The notes: a model not told the origin generated them from the letters alone. DNA of 64,000 bases from Betaproteobacteria bacterium MOLA814 (GCA_000496475.1 AYMW01000003.1:1-64000); one strand, 5' to 3'. Positions 39,023 through 49,636 are shown, counted from the first letter of the stretch. Program-made: numbers and translations.

Positions 39023-39700
39023 ATGCCACACCACCACGTCTGCGTTACACAAAGCCGCTTGCCTATACGCTGCCACACGCTAGGCCGCGCCGCGGTCGGA
39101 CTGGGCTCAGTCTTGGTCCCCTGGCTGGCCCAAGCACACAGCGCAAGCACGTTAGCGCTGGCTCACACACACAGCGTGCTGTCACAGGCTGCAGTCGGTT
39201 TTTCACACCCATTCACTGGACTAGACCACATGGCGGCTCTGCTGGCGATTGGTGTTTGGAGTGCCGCCAACCACCGTGCTTGGGTCCCTTGGTTGTTTAT
39301 GATGTGCTTGGTGGTGGCTAGCGCCGCAACGCCTTGGGCCATGCAATCACAAACGCTTGAGTTGGGCATTGCAGCATCGTTGTTGGTAATGGGCTTGTTG
39401 CTCAGCGCGACTTACACACGCACACGCACACAAGCAGGCGATACCGGCGGGTATACAGCTGTGATGCTCAGCGCCGTGCTGGTTGCCAGCTTTGCTGTAT
39501 GGCACGGTGCAGCGCATGGCAACGAACTAACCGGCACAGCCTCCTTGATGGGCGTGGCGTTCGGCAGTGCGGCACTGTTGGTCGTCGGTTGGGTTGCAGG
39601 CCTGAAGCTGCAAACGCACGCCAAGTGGGTGCAAAGAAGCCTGGGGGGTGCCTTGGCATTGTTTGGCCTTACGCACGCGCTTGCTGCTGTGTTTGCTTGA
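39023..39700 (+). CDS. HupE/UreJ-family nickel permease
   Basis: A 225-residue membrane protein with a cleavable-looking N-terminal segment (VLVPWLAQAHS) and about six further helices. The family motif HPFTGLDHMAALLAIGVWSA is present, and AVWHGAAHGNEL is the second His motif. HupE/UreJ proteins import nickel; placement between ureA and ureB supports supply of Ni for urease. The start at 39023 follows a CACC spacer; an upstream ATG at 39005 is possible. Confidence 0.9.
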   Translation: MPHHHVCVTQSRLPIRCHTLGRAAVGLGSVLVPWLAQAHSASTLALAHTHSVLSQAAVGFSHPFTGLDHMAALLAIGVWSAANHRAWVPWLFMMCLVVASAATPWAMQSQTLELGIAASLLVMGLLLSATYTRTRTQAGDTGGYTAVMLSAVLVASFAVWHGAAHGNELTGTASLMGVAFGSAALLVVGWVAGLKLQTHAKWVQRSLGGALALFGLTHALAAVFA

Positions 39701-39712
39701 TTGGAGGTGCAC

Positions 39713-40018
39713 ATGATTCCCGGCGAAATACTCACCCTGTCTGGCGACCTCACGCTCAACAGTGGCAGGCGAACTGTGACCGTGTTGGTGCGCAACACCG
39801 CCATGCGCCCTATACAAGTGGGGTCGCATTTTCACTTTGCGGAAACCAATGCTGCCCTAGATTTTGAACGGGCGTGCGCGCAGGGTATGCGCCTCAACAT
39901 TGCCAGCGGCACAGCCGTGAGATTTGAGCCAGGCCAGCAGCGTACGGTGGAATTGGTTGAGTACGCAGGGAAACGGGTCACCATTGGCTTTCGTGGTTTA
40001 CACAACCCACCCACCTAA
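39713..40018 (+). CDS. ureB: Urease beta subunit
   Basis: A 101-residue beta subunit: [34 protein letters not shown], and [13 protein letters not shown]. The ATG at 39713 has GGAGG 6-10 bases upstream and matches the family start; the frame is open a few codons further to TTG at 39701. Confidence 0.97.
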   Translation: MIPGEILTLSGDLTLNSGRRTVTVLVRNTAMRPIQVGSHFHFAETNAALDFERACAQGMRLNIASGTAVRFEPGQQRTVELVEYAGKRVTIGFRGLHNPPT

Positions 40019-40030
40019 GAGAAATTTTTT

Positions 40031-41749
40031 ATGGTCACTATTGCACGACACGCCTACGCCGACATGTTTGGGCCTACAACAGGCGACCGCGTGCGCTTGG
40101 CAGATACCAATCTATTGGTGGAAGTAGAAGCTGACTACACGCTGCGCGCCGGCAGCTACGGCGACGAGGTCAAGTTTGGTGGTGGCAAAACCATTCGAGA
40201 CGGCATGGCCCAAAGCCAACACACGCGCCAAGAGGGTGCGGTCGATACCGTGATGACCAATGCTTTGGTGATTGATCACTGGGGCATCGTAAAAACCGAT
40301 ATAGGCTTAAAAGGCGGTCTTGTTGTGGCGCTTGGCAAAGCAGGCAACCCCGATACCCAAGACGGCGTAGACATCATCATCGGCCCAGGCACTGAAGTCA
40401 TCAGCTGCGAAGGCTTCATCGTCACCGCTGGCGGCATAGACAGCCACATTCACTTTATTTGCCCACAACAAATTGACGAGGCATTGGCCAGCGGCATCAC
40501 CACCATGCTGGGAGGCGGTACTGGCCCAGCCACAGGCACCTTGGCCACAACCTGCACACCCGGCCCTTGGCATATAGAACGCATGCTGCAAGCTGCTGAT
40601 GGCTTGCCCATGAACATTGGCTTCATGGGCAAAGGCAATGCCAGTCGCCAACCTGCGCTGATCGAGCAAATCACCGCTGGCGCCATGGGGCTGAAGTTGC
40701 ATGAGGATTGGGGTACCACACCCTCGGCCATTGACAACTGCTTGAGCGTCGCCGAAGACCATGACATACAAATTGCCATACACAGCGACACCTTGAACGA
40801 GGCTGGCTTTGTGGAAGACACCATCGCCGCGACCAAAGGAAGAACCCTGTGCGCCTTTCACACCGAAGGAGCCGGCGGCGGACACGCCCCTGACATCATC
40901 CGTGTGGTGGGTGAAGCCAACTTTTTACCCTCGTCAACCAACCCCACCATGCCTTATACGGTCAACACCTTGGATGAGCATGTCGACATGCTCATGGTGT
41001 GCCACCACCTCGATGCGGGCATTCCAGAAGACTTGGCCTTTGCAGAAAGCCGCATTCGCCGCGAAACGATTGCCGCTGAAGACATACTCCACGACATGGG
41101 TGCCATCAGCATCATGAGCAGCGACAGCCAAGCCATGGGGCGCGTGGGAGAGGTCATTATTCGCACGTGGCAGACAGCCGACAAAATGAAATCGCAACGC
41201 GGCATCGCCAGCGGCGACAGCGCGCTCAGCGACAACCACCGCGTGAAACGCTACATTGCCAAATACACCATCAACCCTGCCATCGCGCACGGTATGGCGC
41301 ACATCGTGGGCTCTGTAGAGGTGGGGAAAATGGCAGACTTGGTGGTTTGGAAGCCCGCTTTTTTTGGTGTGAAGCCAAGCCTTGTGGTCAAAGGTGGCAG
41401 CATCGCGCTGGCCGCTATGGGCGACCCCAACGCCTCCATACCCACCCCGCAACCCGTGCACCTCAGGCCCATGTTTGGCAGCTATGGCCGATCGCTGACG
41501 CGCAGCAGCGTCAGCTTTGTGTCACAAGCGGCCCACGCACTGGATGTTGCACAGCGCTACGGCTTGCACAAGGCAACAGTGCCCGTGCAGCACTGCAGAA
41601 ATTTAAGCAAACGTGACATGGTGCACAACAGCTACCTGCCCATCATGGACATCGATCCACAACGCTACACCGTGCGCGCCGATGGTGAGTTGCTGGTGTG
41701 TGAGGCGGCAGTAAAGTTGCCCATGGCGCAGCGCTACTTTTTGTTTTAA
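40031..41749 (+). CDS. ureC: Urease alpha subunit (catalytic)
   Basis: A 572-residue amidohydrolase that hydrolyses urea to ammonia and carbamate. The lysine to be carbamylated is Lys222 in [10 protein letters not shown]. The nickel ligands HxH appear in [12 protein letters not shown]. The flap histidines are in [12 protein letters not shown] (His325-326). All expected catalytic residues are present, so the enzyme should be functional once matured. Confidence 0.98.
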   Translation: MVTIARHAYADMFGPTTGDRVRLADTNLLVEVEADYTLRAGSYGDEVKFGGGKTIRDGMAQSQHTRQEGAVDTVMTNALVIDHWGIVKTDIGLKGGLVVALGKAGNPDTQDGVDIIIGPGTEVISCEGFIVTAGGIDSHIHFICPQQIDEALASGITTMLGGGTGPATGTLATTCTPGPWHIERMLQAADGLPMNIGFMGKGNASRQPALIEQITAGAMGLKLHEDWGTTPSAIDNCLSVAEDHDIQIAIHSDTLNEAGFVEDTIAATKGRTLCAFHTEGAGGGHAPDIIRVVGEANFLPSSTNPTMPYTVNTLDEHVDMLMVCHHLDAGIPEDLAFAESRIRRETIAAEDILHDMGAISIMSSDSQAMGRVGEVIIRTWQTADKMKSQRGIASGDSALSDNHRVKRYIAKYTINPAIAHGMAHIVGSVEVGKMADLVVWKPAFFGVKPSLVVKGGSIALAAMGDPNASIPTPQPVHLRPMFGSYGRSLTRSSVSFVSQAAHALDVAQRYGLHKATVPVQHCRNLSKRDMVHNSYLPIMDIDPQRYTVRADGELLVCEAAVKLPMAQRYFLF

Positions 41750-41755
41750 ACCACC

Positions 41756-42325
41756 ATGCAACTGTTCAACAAAATACTCCCACAAGGTGGAGGCTTGGCC
41801 AACGCGTTGCTGCGCCGCGCACCGTGTGTCTGCCTGGACTGGGATGTCAGGCAAAAAAGCCGCTTTGATGCCACCACCAGTGAGGGCAATGTGGTGGGCG
41901 TATTCATAGCCCGTGGGTGTGTGCTGCGTGGCGGTGACGTGTTGGTCAGCACACAAGGCGATCTGCTGCGTGTCGTTGCCGCCGATCAACCGGTACTGCG
42001 CATCACCCCCTGTGCGGAACATGGTCGACCATTTGACCTCGTGCGTGCGGCCTACCACCTTGGCAACCGCCATGTACCCATTGAACTGACACCCACTCAC
42101 CTGCACATTGAACCCGACCATGTGTTGGCTGACATGTTGCGCGAAATGCACTTGACAGTCGCGCAAGCACAATCCGCTTTTGAGCCTGAGTCTGGTGCCT
42201 ACGGTGACCACTCAGCCCATCAACACGCCGATAAGGGCCATACCCAGAACCACAGCCACAGCCACAGCCACAGCCAAGGCCATGATGACGGGCACCTCCA
42301 TGACAACGGCCACGCACATGGCTGA
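41756..42325 (+). CDS. ureE: Urease accessory protein UreE with His-rich tail
   Basis: A 189-residue nickel metallochaperone. The core contains YHLGNRHVPIELTPTHLHIEPDHVLADMLR. The last 38 residues are rich in His ([24 protein letters not shown]), a nickel storage tail as in Klebsiella UreE. The end of the gene overlaps the start of ureF. Confidence 0.95.
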   Translation: MQLFNKILPQGGGLANALLRRAPCVCLDWDVRQKSRFDATTSEGNVVGVFIARGCVLRGGDVLVSTQGDLLRVVAADQPVLRITPCAEHGRPFDLVRAAYHLGNRHVPIELTPTHLHIEPDHVLADMLREMHLTVAQAQSAFEPESGAYGDHSAHQHADKGHTQNHSHSHSHSQGHDDGHLHDNGHAHG

Positions 42326-43061
42326 GCCAACAACCGCTAACACCGCCACCACCGAGACTGCAGCAACGCCGGCCCTGCTGCAACTGCTCTGGCTGGCCTC
42401 GCCTGCCTTGCCCGTTGGCGGATTTAGTTATTCAGACGGGTTAGAAGCAGGCGTGTCGTGTTTGCAAGTGCACGACGAGCGCAGCGCAGGCGATTGGATT
42501 GTTGAGCAGCTGCACATCAGCTTGGCCCGCTGTGACTTAGCCGTTATGGCTCAAGCCATTGCGGCTTGGCACAACGCAGATTTTGAGCGCGTACACGCAC
42601 TCAATAACTGGGTGTTACACACCCGAGAAACACACGAATTCAGACGACAGACCGAACAAATGGGACGCTCGCTGGCGGTGTGGGCTGGACAGTTTGACCC
42701 GTCCAACGCTGACCTGCCAGCCACCAAAGCGCACCATGCACTGCAAGCTTGCGCCTTAGCTGTACCCACCTTTCCAGTGGTATGCGCCGCTGTCGCGGCA
42801 TGTGGTTTGGCCAACCACGCCGATGCACTCAGTGCACACGCTTTTACATGGGCGGAAAACCAGGTTCAAGCCGCCATCAAGGCTGTACCGCTGGGACAAA
42901 GCGCAGGCCAGCGCATACTCGCACGGTTGGTGCAAAACATACCAACGGCTGTGGCAACGGCACAGGCGCTTAACGACTTCACACGCCAATCGTGCACGCC
43001 TATGCTGGCTATTCACAGCGCCCAACACGAAACCCAATACTCGAGGCTTTTCCGATCATGA
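42300..43061 (+). CDS. ureF: Urease accessory protein UreF
   Basis: About 253 residues. UreF links UreD to the UreG GTPase and acts in nickel insertion. Motifs: [22 protein letters not shown], then GRSLAVW and [32 protein letters not shown]. The start is either 42300 or 42318, both inside the 3' end of ureE; frames further upstream merely read the UreE His-tail DNA in another frame. The stop overlaps ureG by ATGA. Confidence 0.93.
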   Translation: MTTATHMAEPTTANTATTETAATPALLQLLWLASPALPVGGFSYSDGLEAGVSCLQVHDERSAGDWIVEQLHISLARCDLAVMAQAIAAWHNADFERVHALNNWVLHTRETHEFRRQTEQMGRSLAVWAGQFDPSNADLPATKAHHALQACALAVPTFPVVCAAVAACGLANHADALSAHAFTWAENQVQAAIKAVPLGQSAGQRILARLVQNIPTAVATAQALNDFTRQSCTPMLAIHSAQHETQYSRLFRS

Positions 43062-43759
43062 CAACCGCTCTTCACCACATTGCCAACCGCACCAAGCTGC
43101 TGCCGCCACTGCGCGTGGGCATAGGGGGGCCCGTCGGCTCTGGCAAGACCACACTGCTAGAAATGCTGTGCAAGGCGATGTCTAGCACCTACGACTTGAT
43201 TGCCATTACCAACGACATCTACACCAAAGAAGACCAACGCTTGCTCACAGTCAGCGGTGCATTGTCGGCTGAGCGCATCATGGGCGTGGAAACAGGCGGT
43301 TGTCCACACACGGCCATCCGTGAAGACGCATCCATCAACTTAGAGGCGATCGACAGAATGCTGGCGCAGTTCCCCAACGCCGACATCGTGTTTATAGAAA
43401 GTGGCGGCGACAACTTGGCCGCTACATTCAGCCCTGAGCTGAGCGACCTCACCATCTATGTCATCGACGTCGCAGCAGGTGAGAAAATACCGCGCAAGGG
43501 TGGTCCGGGCATCACCAAAAGCGATTTTTTCATCATCAACAAAACAGACTTGGCGCCCTATGTAGGCGCGAGCTTAGACGTGATGGACGCAGACACACGG
43601 CGCATGCGCACCACGCCACAAGGTGTGAAACCCTATGTCATGACCAACTTGAAAACACTGGTAGGTTTACCTGACGTGATTGCTTTTATTGAGCAGCGCG
43701 GCATGCTGAAATCCGGCATAGGCGAGCCGCTTGCGCAGCCAGCACAGCGGGCCCGCTGA
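43058..43759 (+). CDS. ureG: Urease accessory GTPase UreG
   Basis: A 233-residue SIMIBI GTPase that powers nickel delivery. P-loop [11 protein letters not shown], metal-binding [28 protein letters not shown] and [11 protein letters not shown] are all intact. It is slightly longer than usual at both ends. It ends 5 bases from the convergent urtE. Confidence 0.97.
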   Translation: MTTALHHIANRTKLLPPLRVGIGGPVGSGKTTLLEMLCKAMSSTYDLIAITNDIYTKEDQRLLTVSGALSAERIMGVETGGCPHTAIREDASINLEAIDRMLAQFPNADIVFIESGGDNLAATFSPELSDLTIYVIDVAAGEKIPRKGGPGITKSDFFIINKTDLAPYVGASLDVMDADTRRMRTTPQGVKPYVMTNLKTLVGLPDVIAFIEQRGMLKSGIGEPLAQPAQRAR

Positions 43760-43764
43760 TCGGC

Positions 43765-44457
43765 CTAAATAGCCACGAGGTCTCGAACACCTTTGGCGGC
43801 CATGTCGTGGCCAGGGCCTTGCGCGATGAACGTTCCGCGCTCCATCACCGCGTAACGGTCAGCCAACGCTTGGGCAAAGTCGTAGTACTGCTCAACCAAC
43901 ACAATGGCCATGTCGCCACGGTCAGCCAGCATGCGAATAACGCGCCCAATGTCTTTGATGATGCTGGGCTGAATGCCCTCAGTGGGCTCATCCAAAATGA
44001 GCAGCTTGGGCTTGGCCGCCAACGCCCTGGCAATGGCCAGTTGCTGTTGCTGCCCACCCGACAAATCCCCGCCGCGGCGGTTCAACATCTCCCCCAATAC
44101 GGGGAACAGTTCAAACAACTCATCGGGGATGGGTGTGGTCGCTGTTTGCGTGGCCAGACCCATGAGCAGGTTGTCGCGCACGCTGAGGCGCGCAAATATC
44201 TCTCTTCCTTGTGGCACATAACCCACGCCCGCACGCGCGCGTGCGTAAGGCGCATCTTTGGTGATGGATTTGCCGTTCAACACGATATCGCCACTGTTAA
44301 TAGGCACCAAGCCCATCAGTGATTTGAGCAGCGTGGTCTTACCCACCCCATTGCGGCCCAACACAACCGTCACCTCGCCAACAGCGGCGCGCAGACTCAG
44401 TCCGCGCAAAATATGGCTGCTGCCGTAATACTGGTTTATCGACTGGACCTCGAGCAT
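43765..44457 (-). CDS. urtE: Urea ABC transporter ATPase UrtE
   Basis: A 230-residue LivF-type ATPase. MLEVQSINQYYGSSHILRGL, Walker A GRNGVGKTT, signature LSGGQQQQLAIARAL, Walker B LLILDEPTEGIQPSI. The YYGxSHIL N-terminus distinguishes UrtE from general LivF. Last gene of urtABCDE. Confidence 0.95.
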   Translation of the reverse strand: MLEVQSINQYYGSSHILRGLSLRAAVGEVTVVLGRNGVGKTTLLKSLMGLVPINSGDIVLNGKSITKDAPYARARAGVGYVPQGREIFARLSVRDNLLMGLATQTATTPIPDELFELFPVLGEMLNRRGGDLSGGQQQQLAIARALAAKPKLLILDEPTEGIQPSIIKDIGRVIRMLADRGDMAIVLVEQYYDFAQALADRYAVMERGTFIAQGPGHDMAAKGVRDLVAI

Positions 44458-44505
44458 GGCCTGGCTTTCTATGTATTTAAAATAACAACAATGCAATGGC
44501 TGTGA

Positions 44506-45378
44506 TCAGCGGCCTAAATACACATCAATGACGCGCTGGTCTGCTTGGACGTGGTCCAGCGTACCTTCGGCCAATACAGCACCGTCACATAACACCGTGA
44601 CGGTATCGGCTATGGCACGTATAAAGTTCATGTCGTGTTCGACCACCACCAACGAGTGCTTACCTTTAAGACTTAAAAACAGCTCGGCCGTGCGCTCAGT
44701 TTCTTCATCCGTCATACCGGCTACCGGTTCGTCAAGCAGCAACAAGCGGGGCTCTTGCATCAACAACATGCCAATTTCTAGCCATTGCTTTTGTCCGTGG
44801 CTTAACGTGCCGGCTAGGTCTTTGGCATGTGTGCCCAGTTGTATGGTGATCAACACCTCAGCCAAGCGCTCGCGCTGCAAAGGTGTCAAGCGAAATAGCA
44901 AACTGCTGCGCACACTTTTGTTGGCGGCCAAGGCAAGCTCGAGATTTTCAAACACGCTGAGATGCTCAAACACGGTAGGCTTTTGAAACTTACGGCCAAT
45001 ACCCATGGTGGCAATATCAGCCTCGCGGTAACGCAATAAATCGATGGTGCTGCCCAAAAAAACACGGCCTCTGTCCGGGCGGGTTTTCCCAGTAATGATG
45101 TCCATCATGGTGGTTTTACCAGCGCCGTTCGGGCCAATAATGCAGCGCAACTCACCCGGTGCAATGTCCAATGACAAGCCGTTGATGGCTTTGAAGCCAT
45201 CAAAACTGACATGCACATCCTCTAAGTACAAAATGCGCCCGTGGGTGACATCGATCTCACCAGGGACATGCAACCTGCCGATGCCAGGCCTTCGGTCGCC
45301 CGATACGGTGGCGCTAGAACGCCTGTGGTGAGCGTGAGCCATGCGCTGCGCACCGTCTTGCATCAAACCAGGGGTCAT
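44506..45378 (-). CDS. urtD: Urea ABC transporter ATPase UrtD
   Basis: A 290-residue LivG-type ATPase. Walker A GPNGAGKTT, signature LSHGQKQWLEIGMLL, Walker B LLLLDEPVAGMTDEET; SHGQKQWLEI and MTDEE are UrtD hallmarks. It carries about 45 residues before the conserved LYLEDVHVSFDGFKAINGL start, longer than many homologues. The start at 45378 overlaps the urtC stop by ATGA. Confidence 0.95.
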   Translation of the reverse strand: MTPGLMQDGAQRMAHAHHRRSSATVSGDRRPGIGRLHVPGEIDVTHGRILYLEDVHVSFDGFKAINGLSLDIAPGELRCIIGPNGAGKTTMMDIITGKTRPDRGRVFLGSTIDLLRYREADIATMGIGRKFQKPTVFEHLSVFENLELALAANKSVRSSLLFRLTPLQRERLAEVLITIQLGTHAKDLAGTLSHGQKQWLEIGMLLMQEPRLLLLDEPVAGMTDEETERTAELFLSLKGKHSLVVVEHDMNFIRAIADTVTVLCDGAVLAEGTLDHVQADQRVIDVYLGR

Positions 45379-46526
45379 GGCGCACCCCCTGACCGGCCTG
45401 CAGCAAGCTTGGCCATCATCTGGCGCCACAGACCCACCACACCATGCGGCAAATACAATGTCACACCAATAAACAAGGCCCCCAACACATACAGCCAAAA
45501 CTCAGGAAAGGCTACGGTCAACCAAGACTTGGCGCCGTTCACAATGAATGCGCCAATAATGGGCCCGATTAATGTGGCTCGCCCGCCAACTGCAGCCCAA
45601 ATCACCATCTCAATGCTGTTGGCTGTGCTCAACTCACTCGGATTGATAATGCCCACTTGGGGCACGTACAAGGCGCCAGCAATACCGCACATCACAGCCG
45701 ATACTGTCCAAATAGCCAGTTTGTAGGGCAATGGGTTGTAGCCACAAAACATCAAACGGCTTTCACTGTCACGCACAGCTTGCAGCACGCGTCCAAACTT
45801 GCTGCGCACCAACCAGCGCGCGCCCACATAGCAGGCCAGCAGCACAGTACCTGTAAGCACAAACAACAACATGCGCATGCCTGCAGTGGCCAGCGGTATG
45901 TCAGCAATGCGCTTGAAGTCAGTAAAGCCGTTGTTGCCGCCCAAACCTGTTTCGTTGCGAAAGAACAGCAACAGCGCAGCAAAGGTCAAAGCCTGCGTGA
46001 TGATTGAGAAATACACACCTTTGATGCGCGAACGAAACGCAAAGTAGCCAAATATATAGGCCACCACTGCTGGCACCAACACAATCAGCGCCAGCGTTGC
46101 TGGCAAACTATCAGACAACGCCCAGTGCCAAGGCAACTCTTTCCAATCTAAGAAAATCATGAAATCAGGTAGCGGGCTTTTGTAGTTGCCATCCAAACCA
46201 ATTTGGCGCATCAGGTACATGCCCATCACATAGCCACCCAATGCAAAAAACAAACCGTGGCCCAAACTGAGAATACCTGTATAACCCCAAATCAAATCAA
46301 TGGCCAACGCACAAATGGCATAGCACATGATTTTTCCCAGTAGGCCGACCATGTAGCCACTGAGATGCAAGGGCTGCCCTTCAGGGATCACCAAATTGGC
46401 CAGAGGGGCCAGCACGGCAATCGCCACAACGGCCATCCAAAAGACACTCCAGCCACGGCGGGTAAGCACTGGAGCCGGCACGGGTAAGTCGTGGGCCAAA
46501 TCAGATATTGAATGAGGCGCACTCAT
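45375..46526 (-). CDS. urtC: Urea ABC transporter permease UrtC
   Basis: A 383-residue LivM-type permease with about ten helices. DLIWGYTGILSLGHGLFFALGGYVMGMYLM and the central NNGFTDFKRI are typical of UrtC. It overlaps urtB and urtD by ATGA at both ends, which shows tight coupling in the operon. Confidence 0.95.
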   Translation of the reverse strand: MSAPHSISDLAHDLPVPAPVLTRRGWSVFWMAVVAIAVLAPLANLVIPEGQPLHLSGYMVGLLGKIMCYAICALAIDLIWGYTGILSLGHGLFFALGGYVMGMYLMRQIGLDGNYKSPLPDFMIFLDWKELPWHWALSDSLPATLALIVLVPAVVAYIFGYFAFRSRIKGVYFSIITQALTFAALLLFFRNETGLGGNNGFTDFKRIADIPLATAGMRMLLFVLTGTVLLACYVGARWLVRSKFGRVLQAVRDSESRLMFCGYNPLPYKLAIWTVSAVMCGIAGALYVPQVGIINPSELSTANSIEMVIWAAVGGRATLIGPIIGAFIVNGAKSWLTVAFPEFWLYVLGALFIGVTLYLPHGVVGLWRQMMAKLAAGRSGGAP

Positions 46527-48130
46527 GACTCAGCACTCCGGCCCTTCATGGCAAACATGCCTTGTGGACGTTTTTGTATAAACACAATTATGAAAACAAG
46601 CACCGCAATTTTGGCCAAAACAGCACCAGCCCAGCCCTCTATGAATTTGTTGAGGATGCCCAAACTAAGCGCTGCATACACCGTACCTGCGAGCTGACCC
46701 ACGCCACCCAGCACCACCACCATGAACGAATCAACGATGTAGTTTTGTCCTAAGTCGGGACCCACGTTGCCAATTTGGCTGAGTGCACAACCCGCCAAAC
46801 CCGCCACACCAGAACCCAGCGCAAATGCATAGGTGTCAATGCGTGCGGTGTTGACGCCCATGCATGCGGCTATGGGGCGGTTCTGTGTCACACCTCTGAC
46901 AAACAAACCCATGCGTGTTGTTGAAATGACCCACGCCACACCAGCCAAAACTGCCAGCGCGAACCCAACAATCACAATGCGGTTCCACGGCAGGCTCAGG
47001 TTGCCCATCAGCAAGACGTTGCCACTCATCCATGAAGGATTTTCAACACCCACATTTTGGGCTCCAAATAATGTGCGCACAGTCTGCATCAGCACCAGGC
47101 TGATACCCCACGTTGCCAACAAAGTCTCCAGTGGCCTGCCGTATAAATAGCGAATAACGGTGCGCTCCATCACCACACCAACCAATGCGGCAACGAAAAA
47201 AGAGATGGGCACTGCGGCTAATAAATAGGCGTCGAAATACTGCGGCAACTGCTGTTTAAAAATTGTTTGTATCCACCACGTTGCATAGGCGCCAACCATG
47301 ATGAGCTCACCATGGGCCATGTTGATCACACCCATGAGGCCATAAGTGATGGCCAATCCCAGCGCAGCCAGCAACAATATGGAACCCAAGCTGATACCCG
47401 TGAACAACTCTGCCAATGTGCGGCTGATGGCGAGTGCCCGGTCAACTGCGGCCAACGAGCTTTTTAATGCGACTTGTACACCAGCATCGGTCTCAACAGC
47501 TTGGCGCTGCATCAGCAGGGGGCGCACCACTGGGCGCTTGGCTTCACCTAGCTTGTGGGCTGCAGCCAGACGCACAGCAGGGTCTTCGCTTGCCAGCGCA
47601 ACAGCAGCCACGCTAAGCGCCAGTATGTGTTGCGTGTCGGGGGCTAGCCCAGGCTGACCTAGGGCTTTTTGCAACAACGCAATGGGCGCGTCTTCAGGGC
47701 TGTCAAAGGCGGCGCGCTGCAGGCTTCTTGCTGCTTGCAATTGACGCTCTGGATCGGCGCCGACGATATCAAGCCCAGCCAAGGCAATCTCTAGTGCACC
47801 GCGTATGCGGTTGTTGACCATCACCTCTTCCATCTCAGCAGTAACCGCGACAACTTGGTCGTTCAGCGCATCTCGCAAGTTGGTGTCATTCATGATGAAC
47901 ACGCGTCCGTTGTCTTTGCGCAGACGGTCTTGGGCCATGGCACGAATGACGCCATGCGCCACGGTATCGTCGCCAGAGGCCAACCGATTTAAAACGGCAA
48001 TTCTGTCGCCGCTGTCACCGTCAACCAAAGCCAAAGCATCGGCTTGAGTCAACGCATGAGTGGCACCACTGGTGCACACAACCAATGCGTAGGCGGCGCA
48101 CTTGAGCCACGCTAACAATGCTTTATGCAT
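46523..48130 (-). CDS. urtB: Urea ABC transporter permease UrtB
   Basis: A 535-residue LivH-type permease. The N-terminal part (about 230 residues) has a signal-like segment and helical repeats (AVRLAAAHKLGEAKRP) that form the UrtB-specific periplasmic domain. The membrane part contains GLMGVINMAHGELIMVGAYATW. The start at 48130 is chosen because MHKALLAWLKCAAYALVV resembles a signal sequence; the frame extends to 48193. Confidence 0.94.
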   Translation of the reverse strand: MHKALLAWLKCAAYALVVCTSGATHALTQADALALVDGDSGDRIAVLNRLASGDDTVAHGVIRAMAQDRLRKDNGRVFIMNDTNLRDALNDQVVAVTAEMEEVMVNNRIRGALEIALAGLDIVGADPERQLQAARSLQRAAFDSPEDAPIALLQKALGQPGLAPDTQHILALSVAAVALASEDPAVRLAAAHKLGEAKRPVVRPLLMQRQAVETDAGVQVALKSSLAAVDRALAISRTLAELFTGISLGSILLLAALGLAITYGLMGVINMAHGELIMVGAYATWWIQTIFKQQLPQYFDAYLLAAVPISFFVAALVGVVMERTVIRYLYGRPLETLLATWGISLVLMQTVRTLFGAQNVGVENPSWMSGNVLLMGNLSLPWNRIVIVGFALAVLAGVAWVISTTRMGLFVRGVTQNRPIAACMGVNTARIDTYAFALGSGVAGLAGCALSQIGNVGPDLGQNYIVDSFMVVVLGGVGQLAGTVYAALSLGILNKFIEGWAGAVLAKIAVLVFIIVFIQKRPQGMFAMKGRSAES

Positions 48131-48194
48131 GCGATTCTTTTTAATTGAGCTGCTAAGAATGGGGTACCCGGTGTGGGTACCCCTGACATTCAAA

Positions 48195-49472
48195 TTACTT
48201 AGACATAGGCACGTTTGCTTTGCCTTTGTTTTCTACGATGTAGTCACTCCAAGGGTCTGCAATGACCGGGCCTTTGGTCTTCCACACCACACTGAACTGG
48301 CCATCCGCCTTGATTTCGCCAATAAACACTGGCTTATGAAGGTGGTGATTTTTCGCGTCCATGGTGCTCACAAACCCGCCAGGCGCTGGAAACGTTTGTC
48401 CAGCCATGGCCGCAATCACCTTGTCTGTGTCTGTGCTGCCAGCTTTGGTGACAGCTTGCGCCCACATGTTCAAACCAATGTAAGTGGCTTCCATGGGATC
48501 GTTGGTCAACGGCTTGTCTTTATGCCCTGGTAAATTGTTGGCCTTGGCGTAGTTGGCCCACTTGGTTTTGAAGGCGTCATTGGTTGGGTTCTTGATGGAC
48601 ATGAAGTAATTCCATGCGGCCAAGTGCCCTACCAATGGCTTGGTGTCGACACCGCGCAACTCTTCTTCACCTACAGAGAATGCCACCACTGGCACATCAC
48701 TGGCCTTCAGACCAGCGTTGCCAAGCTCCTTGTAAAAAGGAACGTTGGAGTCCCCATTGATGGTAGAGACAACGGCTGTTTTCTTGCCTTGCGCTGCGAA
48801 CTTTTTGATTTTTGCAATGATGGTTTGGTAGTCAGAATGCCCAAACGGTGTGTACTCTTCCATGATGTCTGCGTCGGCCACACCTTTTGACGTCAAGAAA
48901 GCGCGCAAAATTTTATTGGTTGTGCGTGGGTACACATAGTCGGTGCCTAGCAGCACAAAGCGCTTGGCTGAGCCGCCATCTTTACTCATCAAGTATTCAA
49001 CAGCAGGTATGGCCTGTTGGTTGGGCGCTGCACCTGTGTAAAACACATTCTTAGACAGCTCCTCACCCTCGTACTGAACAGGGTAAAACAACAAGCTGTT
49101 TTTTTCTTCAAACACCGGCAGCACTGATTTGCGCGATACCGATGTCCAGCAACCAAACACCACAGCTACTTTGTCTTGGTCAATAAGCTGTTTGGCTTTT
49201 TCAGCAAACAGCGGCCAATTGGACGCAGGGTCGACCACCACAGGCTCCAGCTGCTTGCCCAGTAAACCGCCTTTGGCGTTAATTTCAGCAATGGTCATCA
49301 GGACTGTGTCTTTAAGCACAGATTCAGAAATAGCCATGGTGCCAGACAAGCTGTGCAACACGCCAATCTTGATGGTGTCAGCTGCAAATGCTTGGGGAAT
49401 AACCGCAAAGGAGCCGACGGCCAACGCGGCGGCAATTGCGAGGGTTTTCAAATTTCTGCGGCGATTCATCAT
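48195..49472 (-). CDS. urtA: Urea ABC transporter substrate-binding protein UrtA
   Basis: A 425-residue periplasmic protein. Signal peptide ends near QAFA/AD, then TIKIGVLHSLSGTMAISE. VVFGCWTSVSRKSVLPVFE and LLFYPVQYEGEE are UrtA motifs for urea or short-chain amide binding. The start is 49472 (GGAG about 12 bases upstream) rather than the frame opening at 49490. It heads urtABCDE, behind a sigma-54 promoter. The operon converges on the urease operon. Confidence 0.95.
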   Translation of the reverse strand: MMNRRRNLKTLAIAAALAVGSFAVIPQAFAADTIKIGVLHSLSGTMAISESVLKDTVLMTIAEINAKGGLLGKQLEPVVVDPASNWPLFAEKAKQLIDQDKVAVVFGCWTSVSRKSVLPVFEEKNSLLFYPVQYEGEELSKNVFYTGAAPNQQAIPAVEYLMSKDGGSAKRFVLLGTDYVYPRTTNKILRAFLTSKGVADADIMEEYTPFGHSDYQTIIAKIKKFAAQGKKTAVVSTINGDSNVPFYKELGNAGLKASDVPVVAFSVGEEELRGVDTKPLVGHLAAWNYFMSIKNPTNDAFKTKWANYAKANNLPGHKDKPLTNDPMEATYIGLNMWAQAVTKAGSTDTDKVIAAMAGQTFPAPGGFVSTMDAKNHHLHKPVFIGEIKADGQFSVVWKTKGPVIADPWSDYIVENKGKANVPMSK

Positions 49473-49537
49473 GGGGGGCACTCCATTCATTAAAGGGTTG
49501 TTGCAGGCTAGATATACCTAGCAGCTGTTACCTCTAA

Positions 49538-49553
49538 TGCAAAGCGCGTGCCA
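49538..49553 (-). promoter_or_regulatory. Sigma-54 promoter of urtABCDE
   Basis: On the minus strand TGGCAC (49553-49548), five bases, then TTGCA (49542-49538): a full match to the -24/-12 consensus with GG-N10-GC spacing. It is 66 bases upstream of the urtA start. This places urea uptake under nitrogen control through NtrC. Confidence 0.85.
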
Positions 49554-49573
49554 TGTGCTGCGATGCAGCACAT
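49553..49573. promoter_or_regulatory. Perfect 9-bp palindrome abutting the urtA -24 element
   Basis: ATGTGCTGC (49553-49561) and GCAGCACAT (49565-49573) are perfect inverted repeats around a 3-base centre. The left arm touches the -24 box. Its GTGC..GCAC polarity is opposite to an NtrC site, so another regulator or a DNA hairpin is suggested. Confidence 0.6.
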
Positions 49574-49636
49574 TACGGATATTGTGTGCATGCATGGGCT
49601 TTTACAGTGCAGCTTCAGACCCCTTTAAATTGACGA

